Origin: Selenomonadales bacterium
GTDB lineage: Bacteria > Bacillota > Negativicutes > RGIG982
Reading direction: 5' to 3'
DNA: 7,207 nt
Assembly (NCBI GenBank): GCA_017390595.1
Contig: JAFPBC010000114.1
Location: 1 to 7,207, forward strand
The position numbers were made by a program, and so were the translations under genes. Within the stretch, counting starts at the first letter, position 1. Every line of letters starts with the position of its first letter. This document shows, piece after piece, positions 5,733 through 7,207 of the stretch. Under the pieces are notes generated by a model. It was given only the letters and a program-made list of their open reading frames with translations. It ran no database searches and was not told the DNA's origin.

Positions 5733-7207
5733 ATGTCGACCAGATCGCAAAAGCTCGCCAACGAACTCAGCATTGCCCGCGAAGCAATCAAGCAACAGAA
5801 ACGCACCTTGCTTTCTCTGCCGAGAGCACTGTTTCAGTTATATCGCTGGAAGCTGGCCTATCGCGTAAAGCCACGATATTTTTTAAGACTCCGTTTATGG
5901 GAAGACGCTCGCGCGAAACAAAAATCGCATTTTCTCCACAAGCACAACGTCGATTTCGTCGAATCGATCAACGACCAATCCAAGCTCTATATCCTGCGTG
6001 ACAAATACGGCTTGCTGAAGCGTATCGGCGACATCGCGGGGCGCGAGTATATCGAGGTCGAAGAGTCTTCGCCCGAAGCGTTTTTCGCGTTTCTTGAAAA
6101 GCACGGCAAGCTCATCATCAAGCCGAGAGGTGCCGCGATGGGACGCGGGATCCGCGTGATCGAAAAAGGCATGACCCGCACCGAATGCGACGAGCTCCGA
6201 AGTACGCTCATCAAGGAATCCTGCACGCTGGCAGAAGCATTTATCAAACAGCACGCGATGCTCGACCGCGTCTACGACAAAGCCGTCAGCATCATCAAGA
6301 TACACACGCTCAACATCGACGGCAGCATACAGATCGTCCTTCATCCGTTCATGCAGATCGGCGCGAACGGAAATCAGATCAGCCACGGCGGATTCGGTGT
6401 TCTCATCGACCGCGCGAGCGGAAAGTTTATCTGCCAACCGCACATCTATCCCGACCACGCCAAGATACTGCCCGTATTCCAAGACGAGCCTGTCCCGTTC
6501 TACCGCGAGGCCGAAGCCCTTGCGATAAAAGCCGCTCGACTCGTCCCCGAGCTGACCTACATCTGCTGGGATATCGCCATCACAGACAACGGCCCCGTTA
6601 TCATAGAAGGCAACGGCGCTTCGGCGGCATACAGCGAAATGCAGCTGCTCGTATACGGACACACGAACAGAGGCATCAGACCGCTGTACAAAGACATCAT
6701 GTCGTACTACCGCAACAGACGCTCGCTCACCGAAGAGAAGATCGCGCGCGTCACCGAAACGGTCTTTTATGAACAAAACAAAGACACCGACAACATCGAC
6801 GTCCTCGTCGTTCTCGGCAGCAGCCGCTGTGAATACCGCGTCAAAGAAGCACTCGCGCACGACCCCGACCGCAAGATCCGATATATCTTGTCGGGCGGCA
6901 ACCCTTGTCTCTGCCCCGATGCCTCCGCCAACATGACCGAAGCCGAATATATGCGCGCGCATCTGCTCGCGCACGGCGTATCGGACGATAACATCCTGAC
7001 AGACAACGAATCGACCTGCACCGCGGATAATATCAAGCACATCCTGCCTCTTCTCGCGGACTGCCGCAGCGCGTTATCGCGTCCTGTAAACGTCGGCATC
7101 GTAACAGGCGGATTCCATATGAAAAGAGTGTTCGACCAACTTGCCAAACACTCTTTCTCAAACGATATTCGATTCGTTACGATACCCGCTTACGGCGAGC
7201 ACACGCA
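5733..7207 (+). CDS. Fusion of sugar-transfer-associated ATP-grasp and DUF218/YdcF-like domains, 3' truncated by window
   Basis: An uninterrupted frame runs from ATG 5733 to the right edge (491 codons, no stop), with AAAGGA (5719-5724) eight bases upstream. Residues about 75-325 look like the sugar-transfer-associated ATP-grasp family. A nucleotide-loop-like KPRGAAMGRGI lies at 130-140, SHGGFGVLIDRASG at 217-230, and the Mg-binding end CWDIAITDNGPVIIEGN at 278-294 (Asp280, Glu292, Asn294). After a linker of about 30 residues, residues 355-491 match DUF218 (YdcF/SanA/ElyC): VLVVLGSSR (357-365), LSGGN (386-390), MTEAEYMRAHLLAHGV (401-416), NESTCTADN (425-433) and VTGGFHMKR (457-465). The N-terminus is basic, with no signal peptide. 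ATP-grasp enzymes make carboxylate-amine or similar bonds, and members of this subfamily occur in polysaccharide loci; DUF218 proteins have envelope roles. A role in envelope polymer modification is inferred. The true end is unseen. Confidence 0.85.
   Translation, partial: MSTRSQKLANELSIAREAIKQQKRTLLSLPRALFQLYRWKLAYRVKPRYFLRLRLWEDARAKQKSHFLHKHNVDFVESINDQSKLYILRDKYGLLKRIGDIAGREYIEVEESSPEAFFAFLEKHGKLIIKPRGAAMGRGIRVIEKGMTRTECDELRSTLIKESCTLAEAFIKQHAMLDRVYDKAVSIIKIHTLNIDGSIQIVLHPFMQIGANGNQISHGGFGVLIDRASGKFICQPHIYPDHAKILPVFQDEPVPFYREAEALAIKAARLVPELTYICWDIAITDNGPVIIEGNGASAAYSEMQLLVYGHTNRGIRPLYKDIMSYYRNRRSLTEEKIARVTETVFYEQNKDTDNIDVLVVLGSSRCEYRVKEALAHDPDRKIRYILSGGNPCLCPDASANMTEAEYMRAHLLAHGVSDDNILTDNESTCTADNIKHILPLLADCRSALSRPVNVGIVTGGFHMKRVFDQLAKHSFSNDIRFVTIPAYGEHT

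Noticed and set aside
5895..7040. Long open minus-strand frame (381 codons) opposite the ATP-grasp fusion
   Set aside because: The plus-strand frame is open over 491 codons with recognisable domains and a ribosome binding site. The antisense translation has no recognisable family.
1..7207. CRISPR arrays, tRNA or rRNA genes, insertion sequences, att sites
   Set aside because: I saw no regularly spaced repeats, transposase motifs, terminal inverted repeats or cloverleaf patterns on either strand.

Overview
The window reads as a compact bacterial chromosome segment of moderate GC, about half by eye, with AT-rich gaps between genes. A HutP-like RNA-binding regulator sits beside a PHP-type histidinol phosphatase, sigma-A-type promoters are present, and proteins are mainly Firmicutes-like. 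Together these suggest a Firmicute, and my best guess is a Negativicute of the Selenomonas type. That guess rests on resemblance only. I see no rRNA, tRNA, CRISPR, insertion sequence or other mobile element.

Layout. (1) Positions 2-556, plus strand: the 3' part of an unrecognised small exported or membrane-anchored protein, closed by a strong hairpin terminator. (2) Positions 590-2592, minus strand: a tight three-gene operon, read as omega-amidase-type nitrilase, then PHP histidinol phosphatase, then HutP-like regulator. It converges on gene 1 at the shared hairpin. (3) Positions 2694-4091, minus strand: a sodium:solute symporter with its own terminator. (4) Positions 4092-4310: a 219-base divergent control region with two near-consensus promoters facing each other. 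(5) Positions 4311-5606, plus strand: an AbgA-like M20 amidohydrolase. (6) Positions 5733-7207, plus strand: an open reading frame running off the window edge. It joins a sugar-transfer-associated ATP-grasp domain to a DUF218/YdcF-like domain.

How the parts may work together. The symporter and AbgA-like hydrolase probably form an uptake-and-cleavage pair for an acylated amino acid such as p-aminobenzoyl-glutamate. Neither AbgB nor AbgT is present here. The nitrilase, histidinol phosphatase and HutP genes form a small nitrogen and histidine-linked unit with no hut catabolic genes in the window. The ATP-grasp/DUF218 fusion points to cell-envelope polymer chemistry.

The best candidates for something new are three. 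The first is the two-domain fusion. The second is the HutP-like regulator, which seems to lack the canonical metal-ligand histidines and is linked to histidinol phosphatase, with a UAG-rich leader on the neighbouring symporter as a speculative target. The third is the pair of face-to-face promoters.
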